Notes under the pieces: generated by a model
Databases searched by the model: none
The model's input: only the letters and a program-made list of their open reading frames with translations
Told to the model about the DNA's origin: nothing
IMG/VR virus record: IMGVR_UViG_3300006793_000384
Coordinates: 1-20,380 of that record
Length of the DNA: 20,380 nucleotides
Strand: one strand, 5' to 3'
Source: a virus
Position numbers and translations under genes: made by a program
Shown here: positions 5,601 to 12,151 of the stretch, one piece after another
Layout of the letters: each line of letters begins with the position of its first letter
How positions within the stretch are numbered: the stretch's first letter is position 1

Positions 5601-5608
5601 TATAAATA
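5601..5608 (+). promoter_or_regulatory. T4-type late promoter of the curli/cyclase operon
   Basis: An exact TATAAATA lies 22 nt after a terminator and in front of seven co-directional genes with no later promoter until 11026. With T4 spacing (-13 to -6) the first transcribed base is 5614, which is the A of an ATG, so the first gene would be leaderless. Confidence 0.68.
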
Positions 5609-5613
5609 GCGGT

Positions 5614-5895
5614 ATGGACGCAGCGTTTACATTAATAAAAGAACTCGGTTTCCCTGTCGCAATGGCAATGATAGGTGGGTTCTTTATGTTTCTTACACTA
5701 AAATATATTATGGAAGGTGTTATTGGACAGGTAAAAACCCTACATAGTATTACAGGTGCATTAGATAATCGTGTAAAGACTATGAACCACGATATGATAA
5801 GGATTGATACAACGCTATGTGTCATACTTGGATTGAGACCAGACCTTGACAGGATATCAAGGGCAGACGGAAAGAACGACGCAAGAAGAGATTGA
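5614..5895 (+). CDS. Membrane-anchored coiled-coil protein A (holin/BhlA-like?)
   Basis: The 93-residue product has one N-terminal membrane helix (about 14-36) and a charged helical tail. It aligns from its first residue with the next gene (MDAAFTLIKELGFP against MDEIVNAVKDFGFP), so the two are paralogues, and this is the main reason for choosing ATG 5614 over the in-frame ATG 5596. The late promoter overlaps the region between the two ATGs, which also favours 5614. A single short helix plus a coiled-coil tail resembles BhlA/UviB-type small holin-like proteins, but that is a weak, shape-based comparison. First gene of the curli-type late operon; the stop is 2 nt before the next ATG. Confidence 0.7.
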   Translation: MDAAFTLIKELGFPVAMAMIGGFFMFLTLKYIMEGVIGQVKTLHSITGALDNRVKTMNHDMIRIDTTLCVILGLRPDLDRISRADGKNDARRD

Positions 5896-5897
5896 TA

Positions 5898-6143
5898 ATG
5901 GATGAGATAGTAAACGCGGTAAAGGACTTTGGGTTTCCCATAGTTGCCGCAGTTGGAATGTTATATATGATTTACTTTGTATGGAAAACTATTACAGAGG
6001 AGATTGAAGCAAAGTTAGGTGACGCACATGTTACTTTAATTGGACTTATTGATAGAATAAGAATGTTAGACAACGATATTATAAGACTACAACAGAAGTT
6101 AGATACTGCTATAGAGATGAAGAGGAAAGATAACGATGAATAG
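5898..6143 (+). CDS. Membrane-anchored coiled-coil protein B (paralogue of A)
   Basis: A TTG at 5892 could extend this frame, but the ATG at 5898 aligns with the paralogue upstream and follows an AAGAAGAG purine tract. The 81-residue product has a membrane helix at about 14-35 and a long heptad-like tail (IGLIDRIRMLDNDIIRLQQK, about 48-67) that should form a coiled coil. Possible roles are a holin-like pore, a scaffold for the export channel, or an inner-membrane partner of the cyclase; the sequence does not decide. It overlaps csgF by 8 nt. Confidence 0.7.
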   Translation: MDEIVNAVKDFGFPIVAAVGMLYMIYFVWKTITEEIEAKLGDAHVTLIGLIDRIRMLDNDIIRLQQKLDTAIEMKRKDNDE

Positions 6144-6621
6144 AGATGATATACTAGATAGAATAAAATACTTCTTTGGAGGTTTGATTATTGCTTGGTT
6201 GTTGGTTGCGATACAGAGTACGAATGCCTGTGCCGCTCCTATAGACCATAAGTTCAAGTCACCTTCATTCAATGGACAGAATACATCAAGTCATTACCTA
6301 ACGATTGAGAACCAAGAACGAACTCGTAAGGATGCATTAGAACAAGAGTTAGAGGACGCATTAGAAGAAGCGGCAAGGGAAGCAGAGAATACTACCCTCG
6401 CAAGGTTTCTGAGAAATGTGGAGAGTAGGATTTATTCTACACTCTCAAGACAGTTAGTAGATAGCATGTTCGGAGAAAACCCATCAGATACAGGTGAGTT
6501 TTTTGTGGATGGTGCAGGGATTAGTTATGTCGTCGATGGCGATAAAGTGGAGTTAACAATTACAGATGAATTCGGGAATGTTACGGTCATTGTTATTCCT
6601 ATTGGGAATTTTGGTATCTAG
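6136..6621 (+). CDS. csgF: CsgF-type curli secretion accessory protein
   Basis: In bacteria CsgF is exported to the cell surface, inserts its N-terminus into the CsgG pore and couples secretion to amyloid nucleation. Here a signal anchor (about 13-34) ending in ACAA is followed by HKFKSPSFNGQN, matching the CsgF F-x-N/S-P-x-F-G/N-G start that plugs CsgG. A helical region FLRNVESRIYSTLSRQLV (about 90-107) matches the CsgF mid-helix, and the C-terminus (GEFFVDGAGISYVVDGDKVE and following DEFGNVTVIVIP) matches the family's beta-sheet. It is 161 residues against about 138 in E. coli; the extra part is an acidic Glu-rich helix. Its 3' end overlaps csgG by 56 nt. Confidence 0.87.
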   Translation: MNRDDILDRIKYFFGGLIIAWLLVAIQSTNACAAPIDHKFKSPSFNGQNTSSHYLTIENQERTRKDALEQELEDALEEAAREAENTTLARFLRNVESRIYSTLSRQLVDSMFGENPSDTGEFFVDGAGISYVVDGDKVELTITDEFGNVTVIVIPIGNFGI

Positions 6622-7387
6622 TTGTTCAAGTCTTGGTATTGAGGAAATCACTCTAAGACAAACAATAGAAGATGCCCAAGTCCAACGAGAGTTACTTTCA
6701 GAGCAACTCAAGAATGTTGGAGAACCGATTAGGAAACCTTCAGTTGCGATTTATTCGTTTACTGATAAGACAGGACAAAAGAGACAGACAAGTAGTGGTG
6801 GTACTTCATTTAGTTCTGCCGTTACACAAGCACCAGATACTTATCTGATACGCGCGTTGACTCGTGCGGGGAATGGTGAGTTTTTTAAGGTGGTTGACAG
6901 GACTCAACTTGAGTCGTTGACAAGAGAAAGACAACTCATAAGACAAACTAGAAGTTCTTATGAGGGGGAAGGTGCAAAGAAACTACCTGCTTTAACTTTT
7001 GCGGGTATGATTATTGCAGGAGGTATTGTGGGATATGACCACAGTATCGAATCAGGCGGTGATGGTGCGAGGTATCTCGGTATCGGTTCATCGCGTGAGT
7101 TTAGTCGTGACACGGTGACTATAAACATACGATTGATAAGTGTCGCGACAGGTGAAGTTTTACTTGATGTAATAACAAGTAAAACGATTTTGTCTACTGC
7201 CATTGGTGGTGACATATTTCGTTTTGTAGAGCAGGGTACTAGACTTGTTGAGGTTGAGTCTGGTGTTGCCCGCAACGAGAGTGTTTCGATTGCAACTCAA
7301 CGTGCTATTGAGACAGGGGTTTTAGAACTTATTATTCGGGGAAAAGATAAAAAGTACTGGACTTTAATAAAAGATATAAGAGGATAA
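6566..7387 (+). CDS. csgG: CsgG-type outer-membrane curli export lipoprotein
   Basis: CsgG forms a nonameric outer-membrane channel for unfolded curli subunits. The product has a lipoprotein signal (hydrophobic core, then V-S-S-C with the lipidated Cys at residue 20), and at 273 residues is close to E. coli CsgG (277). Matching segments are VAIYSFTDKTGQ, then FSSAV (E. coli FSTAV, keeping the constriction-loop Phe), ESLTRERQLIR, SGGDGARYLGIGSS, TVTINIRLISVATGEVL, TSKTIL and AIETGV. Start 6566 or 6578 both give a full signal peptide. The whole signal peptide is encoded inside the csgF 3' end in another frame. No CsgE or CsgC is present in the operon. Confidence 0.95.
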   Translation: MNSGMLRSLLFLLGILVSSCSSLGIEEITLRQTIEDAQVQRELLSEQLKNVGEPIRKPSVAIYSFTDKTGQKRQTSSGGTSFSSAVTQAPDTYLIRALTRAGNGEFFKVVDRTQLESLTRERQLIRQTRSSYEGEGAKKLPALTFAGMIIAGGIVGYDHSIESGGDGARYLGIGSSREFSRDTVTINIRLISVATGEVLLDVITSKTILSTAIGGDIFRFVEQGTRLVEVESGVARNESVSIATQRAIETGVLELIIRGKDKKYWTLIKDIRG

Positions 7388-7391
7388 TCTA

Positions 7392-8120
7392 ATGGCGATT
7401 TATAAGAATATCGTTTTTGTTATGATGTTTTTACTGCCTAGTTTTGCGTTCGCGCAGGACAATGAAATCTATATAGACCAATCTGGTGCGGGTGTCACAA
7501 TCGATATCACACAAGATGGTTCTGGTAACAAAGTGGGCGGTTCAGATACTGACTCAACTAAAATGCTAATAAGTGGTGATAATATTGCCCTTAGTATCGA
7601 TGCGGTTGGAAGTAGTAACGACGTGATTGGTAATATTGTTGGAGACAACAACAGTGTCGATTTAGATATTGTTGGTTCAACAAACGCATTCAATCTAAAC
7701 ATCGATGCTTCAGATGTATACGGTTCAACAGGAGGTTCATTTAATCTTGACCTGTCTGGTTCTGGTAATACAGTTGACCTTGATGTCGCAGGAAATGACC
7801 AAGCAAACAACGCAGACTTTGATTGGATACTTGATGGGGATTACAATACCCTTGATTTTGATATCGATGCGAATGACTACACAAGTACTATGGATGTCAT
7901 AGGTGACAACAATACTTTGACAGTAGATGTCGATGGGTATGATGGTCATAGTATGATTATAGATGGTTCGGGTAGTTATTGGGATGTCAGTATTGACCAA
8001 CAATCAACATTACAAACCGATAGTTTGGAGATAGATTTCAATGGTTCTGGAACAAGTACGACACCTGCTACGATTTGTATTAGTCAGTCTGATTCTGGTA
8101 CTGCCACAGGTTGCAACTAG
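7392..8120 (+). CDS. Secreted curlin-like acidic repeat protein (candidate amyloid)
   Basis: A signal peptide (about 1-21, ending SFAFAQ) precedes a protein built of short repeats. The first, IDQSGAGVTIDITQDGSGNK, has the curlin signature of Q-x-G-x-G-N spaced as in CsgA/CsgB. Later repeats follow G-(D/S)-x-N-x-(V/L)-x-(L/F)-D-(I/V) about every 20 residues, for example GDNNSVDLDIVG, GSGNTVDLDVAG, GDYNTLDFDID and GDNNTLTVDVDG. This fits a beta-solenoid amyloid. It is far more Asp-rich than CsgA and has very few basic residues. CISQSDSGTATGC near the end carries two Cys. Directly behind csgG, it is the obvious substrate of the pore. It overlaps the FecR-domain gene by 80 nt. Confidence 0.8.
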   Translation: MAIYKNIVFVMMFLLPSFAFAQDNEIYIDQSGAGVTIDITQDGSGNKVGGSDTDSTKMLISGDNIALSIDAVGSSNDVIGNIVGDNNSVDLDIVGSTNAFNLNIDASDVYGSTGGSFNLDLSGSGNTVDLDVAGNDQANNADFDWILDGDYNTLDFDIDANDYTSTMDVIGDNNTLTVDVDGYDGHSMIIDGSGSYWDVSIDQQSTLQTDSLEIDFNGSGTSTTPATICISQSDSGTATGCN

Positions 8121-9168
8121 TCTAGAAGATATAGGTGCTGTTGACCGAGCAGTCGGTTGGCGACAGGTAGTAAGAGAAACAAAAGAGTTAGAACCCAACA
8201 AGGGTTTTGACGTTATATCAAACGATGACCTTCGTACAGGTGACGGACGGATGCAAGTACGTTTCGTTGATGACAGTAAACTACGGATGACAGAACATAC
8301 TCGTATTGTCATTGATAATGTTGTGTTCGACAAAGACCCAAGTAAATCAGACCTTGCTATGACCTTTGCCCAAGGAACAGCAAGGTTTATTTCTGGTGGA
8401 CTTGGTAAGGTAGACAAAGAAAATATCAGACTCAAAACTCCGACTGCCACTATTGGTATTCGGGGTACAGACTTTACGGTTACTGTAGATGAGTTTGGTA
8501 AAAGTCTTATAGTATTACTTCCCGACATAAACGGAGTATCCTCTGGTGAGATTATTGTATCTACTCTGGCAGGAGAGGTGGTTCTGAATAAACCCTTCGA
8601 GAGTACAACGACTACTCTATTTGAATCACCACCTTCTAATCCTGCTATACTTGACCTATCCTTAGATATGTTAAACAACATTATGATCATAAACCCACCA
8701 AAAGAAGAACAGACCTATGATGACTTCATGGATACACTCAACGAAAAGAAGAACATAAATCCTCTTGATATTGACTTCCTTGATGAAGCACTATTAGATG
8801 AAGACGAACTTGACAGAGACTATCTGGAGTTCACGGAATTAGATGTAGACTTTCTAAATGTTGATTTCCTACAAGACCTTCTTGACGATTACTCAGATAT
8901 ACTAGATGACAAAGGTTTCCTTAGTGATGAACAAAAGGGTGGCGAGTTGAGGATTGAAGGAACCGAAGAGGGGTTTGATACTGCGACTCAGTTTAACACA
9001 ATCGTAGATGCTAAAGAAGTAAGACTACTCAGAAACGTAAATGATATCGTTGATATAAGTACTGATGTGGAACAGTCAACGAGAATAATATATGAGAGTG
9101 ACGGAATAGAGTTTGATGACATCGTAATAAATGGTGGTCAATCTACAACACTAACTATAAAGCAATAA
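8041..9168 (+). CDS. Secreted FecR-domain protein with acidic repeat region
   Basis: The N-terminus is a signal peptide (hydrophobic core FVLVSLILVLP, about 12-22), so start 8041, inside the curlin gene, is needed. A FecR-type domain follows: DLRTGDGRMQVRFVDDSKLR (about 64-83), then the hallmark TPTATIGIRGTDF (about 133-145). Such domains act in the periplasm, classically passing signals or binding surface polymers, and in bacteria they are often found beside CHASE2 cyclases. Residues about 241-290 are an Asp/Leu-rich repeat (x-D-x-D-F-L), which could bind calcium or stick to the acidic fibre. The last 60 residues look beta-rich. No transmembrane helix besides the signal. It ends 1 nt before the cyclase start. 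Confidence 0.83.
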   Translation: MVLEQVRHLLRFVLVSLILVLPQVATSLEDIGAVDRAVGWRQVVRETKELEPNKGFDVISNDDLRTGDGRMQVRFVDDSKLRMTEHTRIVIDNVVFDKDPSKSDLAMTFAQGTARFISGGLGKVDKENIRLKTPTATIGIRGTDFTVTVDEFGKSLIVLLPDINGVSSGEIIVSTLAGEVVLNKPFESTTTTLFESPPSNPAILDLSLDMLNNIMIINPPKEEQTYDDFMDTLNEKKNINPLDIDFLDEALLDEDELDRDYLEFTELDVDFLNVDFLQDLLDDYSDILDDKGFLSDEQKGGELRIEGTEEGFDTATQFNTIVDAKEVRLLRNVNDIVDISTDVEQSTRIIYESDGIEFDDIVINGGQSTTLTIKQ

Positions 9169-9169
9169 T

Positions 9170-11002
9170 ATGAAAAACTGGCACGTACTCGTAACACTGG
9201 GACTACTCTTACTAGTTAGAGTTGCTGACCCATTCATGTTAGAGAGTGCTAGGTTATCTTGGTTCGATGGATTACAGAGAGACCAAGAACCCACTAAGTC
9301 AGAACAGATTGTCCTCGTAGATATAGATGAACCTACACTGGAGAAACTAGGGCAATATCCGATACCAAGAAATATCCTCGCAGATTATATAGACGAAGCA
9401 CCAGAGGCATTAATAGGAATCAATATTTTACTAAGTGAGGAAGACAGGTTCGGAGGAGATGCGGCACTCGCCTCAGCACTATCTTGGAAAAACTCAGTAC
9501 TCGCTATAACTCCTTCAAGTAAAACAAATACAAAATACAGACCACCGACCATAGGTACAGCAACTTTTGGAGAGAAAGACGCGACTGATTTCTTGCCCGA
9601 ACTCAACGGAATGTTATTTGCGAGAGAAGAACTTCACGACGCATCGTTAGGGTATGGTACAATATCTTCATCACGAGATGTGGACGGAATACTACGACGA
9701 GCACCTCTACTTGAATACTTTGACAATAGAATATACCCCGCATTCGCATTAGATATTCTCAGAGTTGCGGCAGGAGATATCTCATACCAAATATCCACAG
9801 ATGATTATGGTATTCAGTTTGTTCGTATTCCTGCCTTCAAGAACATACCTACAGATATAAACGGAAATGTTCAGATAGCATTCTGGAATCAGTTTGAGAG
9901 ATATTCCTTTACAGATATAGACAAGATACCCGAAGGAAGTATCGCGATAGTTGGTGCTACCTTTGAGGGAAGTCCTGTTGTAACAACTCCTATCGGTAAT
10001 ATGTATCCGCACGATATTCAAGCAAACCTCATCAAGACTATGATAGATGGTGTTGTCATAACAAGACCCGATGAGTTCTTTATATACGAACTTCTATTTA
10101 CACTGATTGTATCCCTATTACTTCTCTTTGCTCTTATTAGATTACCAATAATCTGCTCCGGCGCAGGATTTATTGTGATATCTATTTTATCTGTGATGGG
10201 TGCTACGTCACTCTTCACTAAATCGTATCTATTGATTGACCCTGTGTTTCCGTTACTCGCATTACTACTTGTATTCTCACACGGAAGTTTTGTCCAGTTC
10301 TATACTCAGTTCAAATTGAAACAACAAATCAAAGCACAATTCGGAACATATCTTGACCCAAGACAAGTAGAACAACTTCAGAAAAATCCAGACCTATTGA
10401 AGTTAGGAGGAGAGAGACGCGAGATGTCTTATATGTTTACTGACATTATTGGGTTCACTCCTATATCAGAACACTATAAGAACAACGATGACCCCGAAGG
10501 ATTATGTGAACTCATAAATGAATACCTAGATGAAGTCACTCAAATCGTCTTGAATAATGGTGGTATGATTGACAAGTTCATGGGCGACTGCATAATGGCA
10601 GTATTCTCTGCACCTATTGTAATGGAGAACCACGCAGAGATGGCAGTCAAGTCTGCTATAGAGATAGAACAGAAGACCCTTGAACTCAAGAAGTTATATA
10701 AAGAACGAGGTCTACCCGATATAAATGTTGGGACAGGGGTGAATACTGGAACCGCAATCCTTGGTAACATGGGTAGTAGTACAAGGTTCGATTACTCTGT
10801 AATTGGTGATGCTGTCAATCTTGCGGCACGATTAGAAGCAACTGCGGGTCGTGGTGATTATAAAAAGTTCCCTACGATTATTAGTAGTTATACACAAGAA
10901 CTCTTACCTAAAGATATGAAGTCTATTAAGATAGGCGATATCAAAGTAAAAGGTAAAGAAGAACTCATAGAAATATTCTCCCCATATAAATTCCAAAAAT
11001 AA
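9170..11002 (+). CDS. CHASE2-domain class III adenylate/guanylate cyclase
   Basis: A 610-residue membrane receptor cyclase. Order: N-terminal helix (about 5-20), extracytoplasmic CHASE2 sensor (about 25-300), three membrane helices (about 303-322, 326-348, 352-371), cytoplasmic cyclase domain (about 415-600). All class III catalytic residues are visible: metal Asp425 in FTDIIGFT and Asp473 in DKFMGD, base-selecting Lys469 and Asp541 in FDYSVIGD, transition-state Asn550 and Arg554 in VNLAAR. The Lys/Asp pair indicates ATP, so cAMP is the likely product. It starts 1 nt after the FecR gene, so the two are probably one signalling unit. An intact receptor cyclase is very unusual for a phage. Last gene of the late operon. 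Confidence 0.94.
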   Translation: MKNWHVLVTLGLLLLVRVADPFMLESARLSWFDGLQRDQEPTKSEQIVLVDIDEPTLEKLGQYPIPRNILADYIDEAPEALIGINILLSEEDRFGGDAALASALSWKNSVLAITPSSKTNTKYRPPTIGTATFGEKDATDFLPELNGMLFAREELHDASLGYGTISSSRDVDGILRRAPLLEYFDNRIYPAFALDILRVAAGDISYQISTDDYGIQFVRIPAFKNIPTDINGNVQIAFWNQFERYSFTDIDKIPEGSIAIVGATFEGSPVVTTPIGNMYPHDIQANLIKTMIDGVVITRPDEFFIYELLFTLIVSLLLLFALIRLPIICSGAGFIVISILSVMGATSLFTKSYLLIDPVFPLLALLLVFSHGSFVQFYTQFKLKQQIKAQFGTYLDPRQVEQLQKNPDLLKLGGERREMSYMFTDIIGFTPISEHYKNNDDPEGLCELINEYLDEVTQIVLNNGGMIDKFMGDCIMAVFSAPIVMENHAEMAVKSAIEIEQKTLELKKLYKERGLPDINVGTGVNTGTAILGNMGSSTRFDYSVIGDAVNLAARLEATAGRGDYKKFPTIISSYTQELLPKDMKSIKIGDIKVKGKEELIEIFSPYKFQK

Positions 11003-11005
11003 TTT

Positions 11006-11024
11006 ACTTATTTTAAAAATAAGT
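11006..11024 (+). repeat. Inverted repeat before promoter (reverse of the one at 2938)
   Basis: ACTTATTTTAAAAATAAGT is the exact reverse complement of the repeat at 2938-2956 and lies one base before the -35 box at 11026. Placed between the cyclase stop and the next promoter, it may end the late operon or bind a regulator. Confidence 0.7.
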
Positions 11025-11025
11025 C

Positions 11026-11054
11026 TTGACTTTTTCTGCTCAATAGTATATACT
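11026..11054 (+). promoter_or_regulatory. Sigma70-like promoter
   Basis: TTGACT (11026-11031), 17 nt spacer, TATACT (11049-11054). It drives the DUF932 gene and restarts early-type transcription after the late curli operon. Confidence 0.75.
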
Positions 11055-11086
11055 ATAATTATAGTCAGAAAAGTAAAGGAAAAATT

Positions 11087-12049
11087 ATGGCACACGAACT
11101 AGAAATTATAAATGGTAAAGCACAAATCGCATATGCAGGAGATGTTCCTTGGCATGGCATGGGCACAAAGGTAGATTCAAATTTAACTCCCGCAGAGATA
11201 CAAATCGCTGCAGGTCTGGATTGGTCTGTTCAAAAAGAAACGATGACAACATCATCTGGTGTTGAAATCAAAGGAAAGAAAGCACTCGTTCGTTCGGGTG
11301 ACAACAAAGTCCTTGATGTAGTTGGCGACAACTGGAACCCTGTACAGAATGACGAAGCATTTGAGTTCTTCTCAGAGTTCGTTAACGCAGGTGATATGGA
11401 GATGCATACTGCGGGTTCACTAAAAGGTGGTAAGATGGTTTGGGCACTTGCTAAAGTGAAGGAATCATTTGACGTACTAAAGGGTGACCAAGTTGATTCA
11501 TATCTCTTGTTCTCAAATCCTCATATGTATGGTAAGTCAATCGACGTTAGGTTTACACCTATCCGAGTTGTATGTAACAATACATTATCTCTATCACTAG
11601 AGATGGCATCTAGGAATGCTGCTACCTTATCTCATCGTAAGGCATTTGACCCTAGCGAAGTAAAAGAAACTATGGGTCTTGCTCATGAGAAGTTTGCTAA
11701 GTTTAAAGAGACTGCTCAGTTCCTTGCTTCACGTCAGTTCACTGGCGAGTCTCTCATAAAGTATTACAATGAAGTGTTCCCAAGAACATATAAGGGTAAG
11801 AAAAATGTTGAGGTTAAGTCTGTTGAAGACCTAGCAGTAAATGCTAGAAAAGCATACGAACTTCTTGGTACTCAAGCAGGAGCGGAGTTCGGTAAAGGTT
11901 CTTGGTGGTCTGCGTTTAACAGCGTGACTTACTTTACTGACCATGAGATGGGTCGTAATGCAGATAGTCGTTTATCTTCCTCTTGGTTTGGTGCGAACCA
12001 AACTCGTAAGGTGAAAGCACTAGAGAAGGCAGTAGAGTTTGCGCTCTAG
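11087..12049 (+). CDS. DUF932 phage/plasmid-like protein
   Basis: The 320-residue product matches the DUF932 (phage/plasmid-like TIGR03299) family: PWHGMGTKV near residue 21, a LVRSGDN strand, LDVVGDNWNPVQNDEAFEFF (about 76-95), then VDSYLLFSNPH and FTPIRVVCNNTLSLSL (about 156-171). The family occurs in many phages and plasmids, usually among DNA-metabolism genes, but its activity is not established to my knowledge. The start has TAAAGGAAAAATT before it, the standard leader here. It is alone between two promoters, so it has its own transcript. Confidence 0.88.
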   Translation: MAHELEIINGKAQIAYAGDVPWHGMGTKVDSNLTPAEIQIAAGLDWSVQKETMTTSSGVEIKGKKALVRSGDNKVLDVVGDNWNPVQNDEAFEFFSEFVNAGDMEMHTAGSLKGGKMVWALAKVKESFDVLKGDQVDSYLLFSNPHMYGKSIDVRFTPIRVVCNNTLSLSLEMASRNAATLSHRKAFDPSEVKETMGLAHEKFAKFKETAQFLASRQFTGESLIKYYNEVFPRTYKGKKNVEVKSVEDLAVNARKAYELLGTQAGAEFGKGSWWSAFNSVTYFTDHEMGRNADSRLSSSWFGANQTRKVKALEKAVEFAL

Positions 12050-12087
12050 TGTCTTCAAAAAAACTTTACTTATTTTGAAAATAATGC

Positions 12088-12116
12088 TTGACTTTTTGGT
12101 TTTTTTCAGGTATAGT
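12088..12116 (+). promoter_or_regulatory. Sigma70-like promoter with degraded inverted repeat
   Basis: TTGACT (12088-12093), 17 nt spacer, TATAGT (12111-12116). Directly upstream, ACTTATTTTGAAAATAATG (12068-12086) is a damaged copy of the inverted repeat seen at 2938 and 11006. Drives the genes at 12152, 12722 and 13117. Confidence 0.75.
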
Positions 12117-12151
12117 AATAATATAAGATAAATTATGAAAGGAAAAAAATT

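Noticed and set aside
5596-5613. Upstream in-frame ATG of the first curli-operon gene
   Set aside because: The late promoter overlaps it and the paralogue aligns only from ATG 5614, so 5596 is unlikely to be used, although it cannot be excluded on a transcript from further upstream.
8010-8690. 226-codon frame on the minus strand
   Set aside because: It lies opposite the curlin and FecR genes, both well supported, and has low-complexity Ser/Arg/Thr composition typical of a shadow frame.
5601-11002. CsgE, CsgC, CsgD or a typical CsgA/CsgB pair
   Set aside because: None of the frames in the operon matches these; the only fibre-like protein is the single curlin-type gene at 7392.
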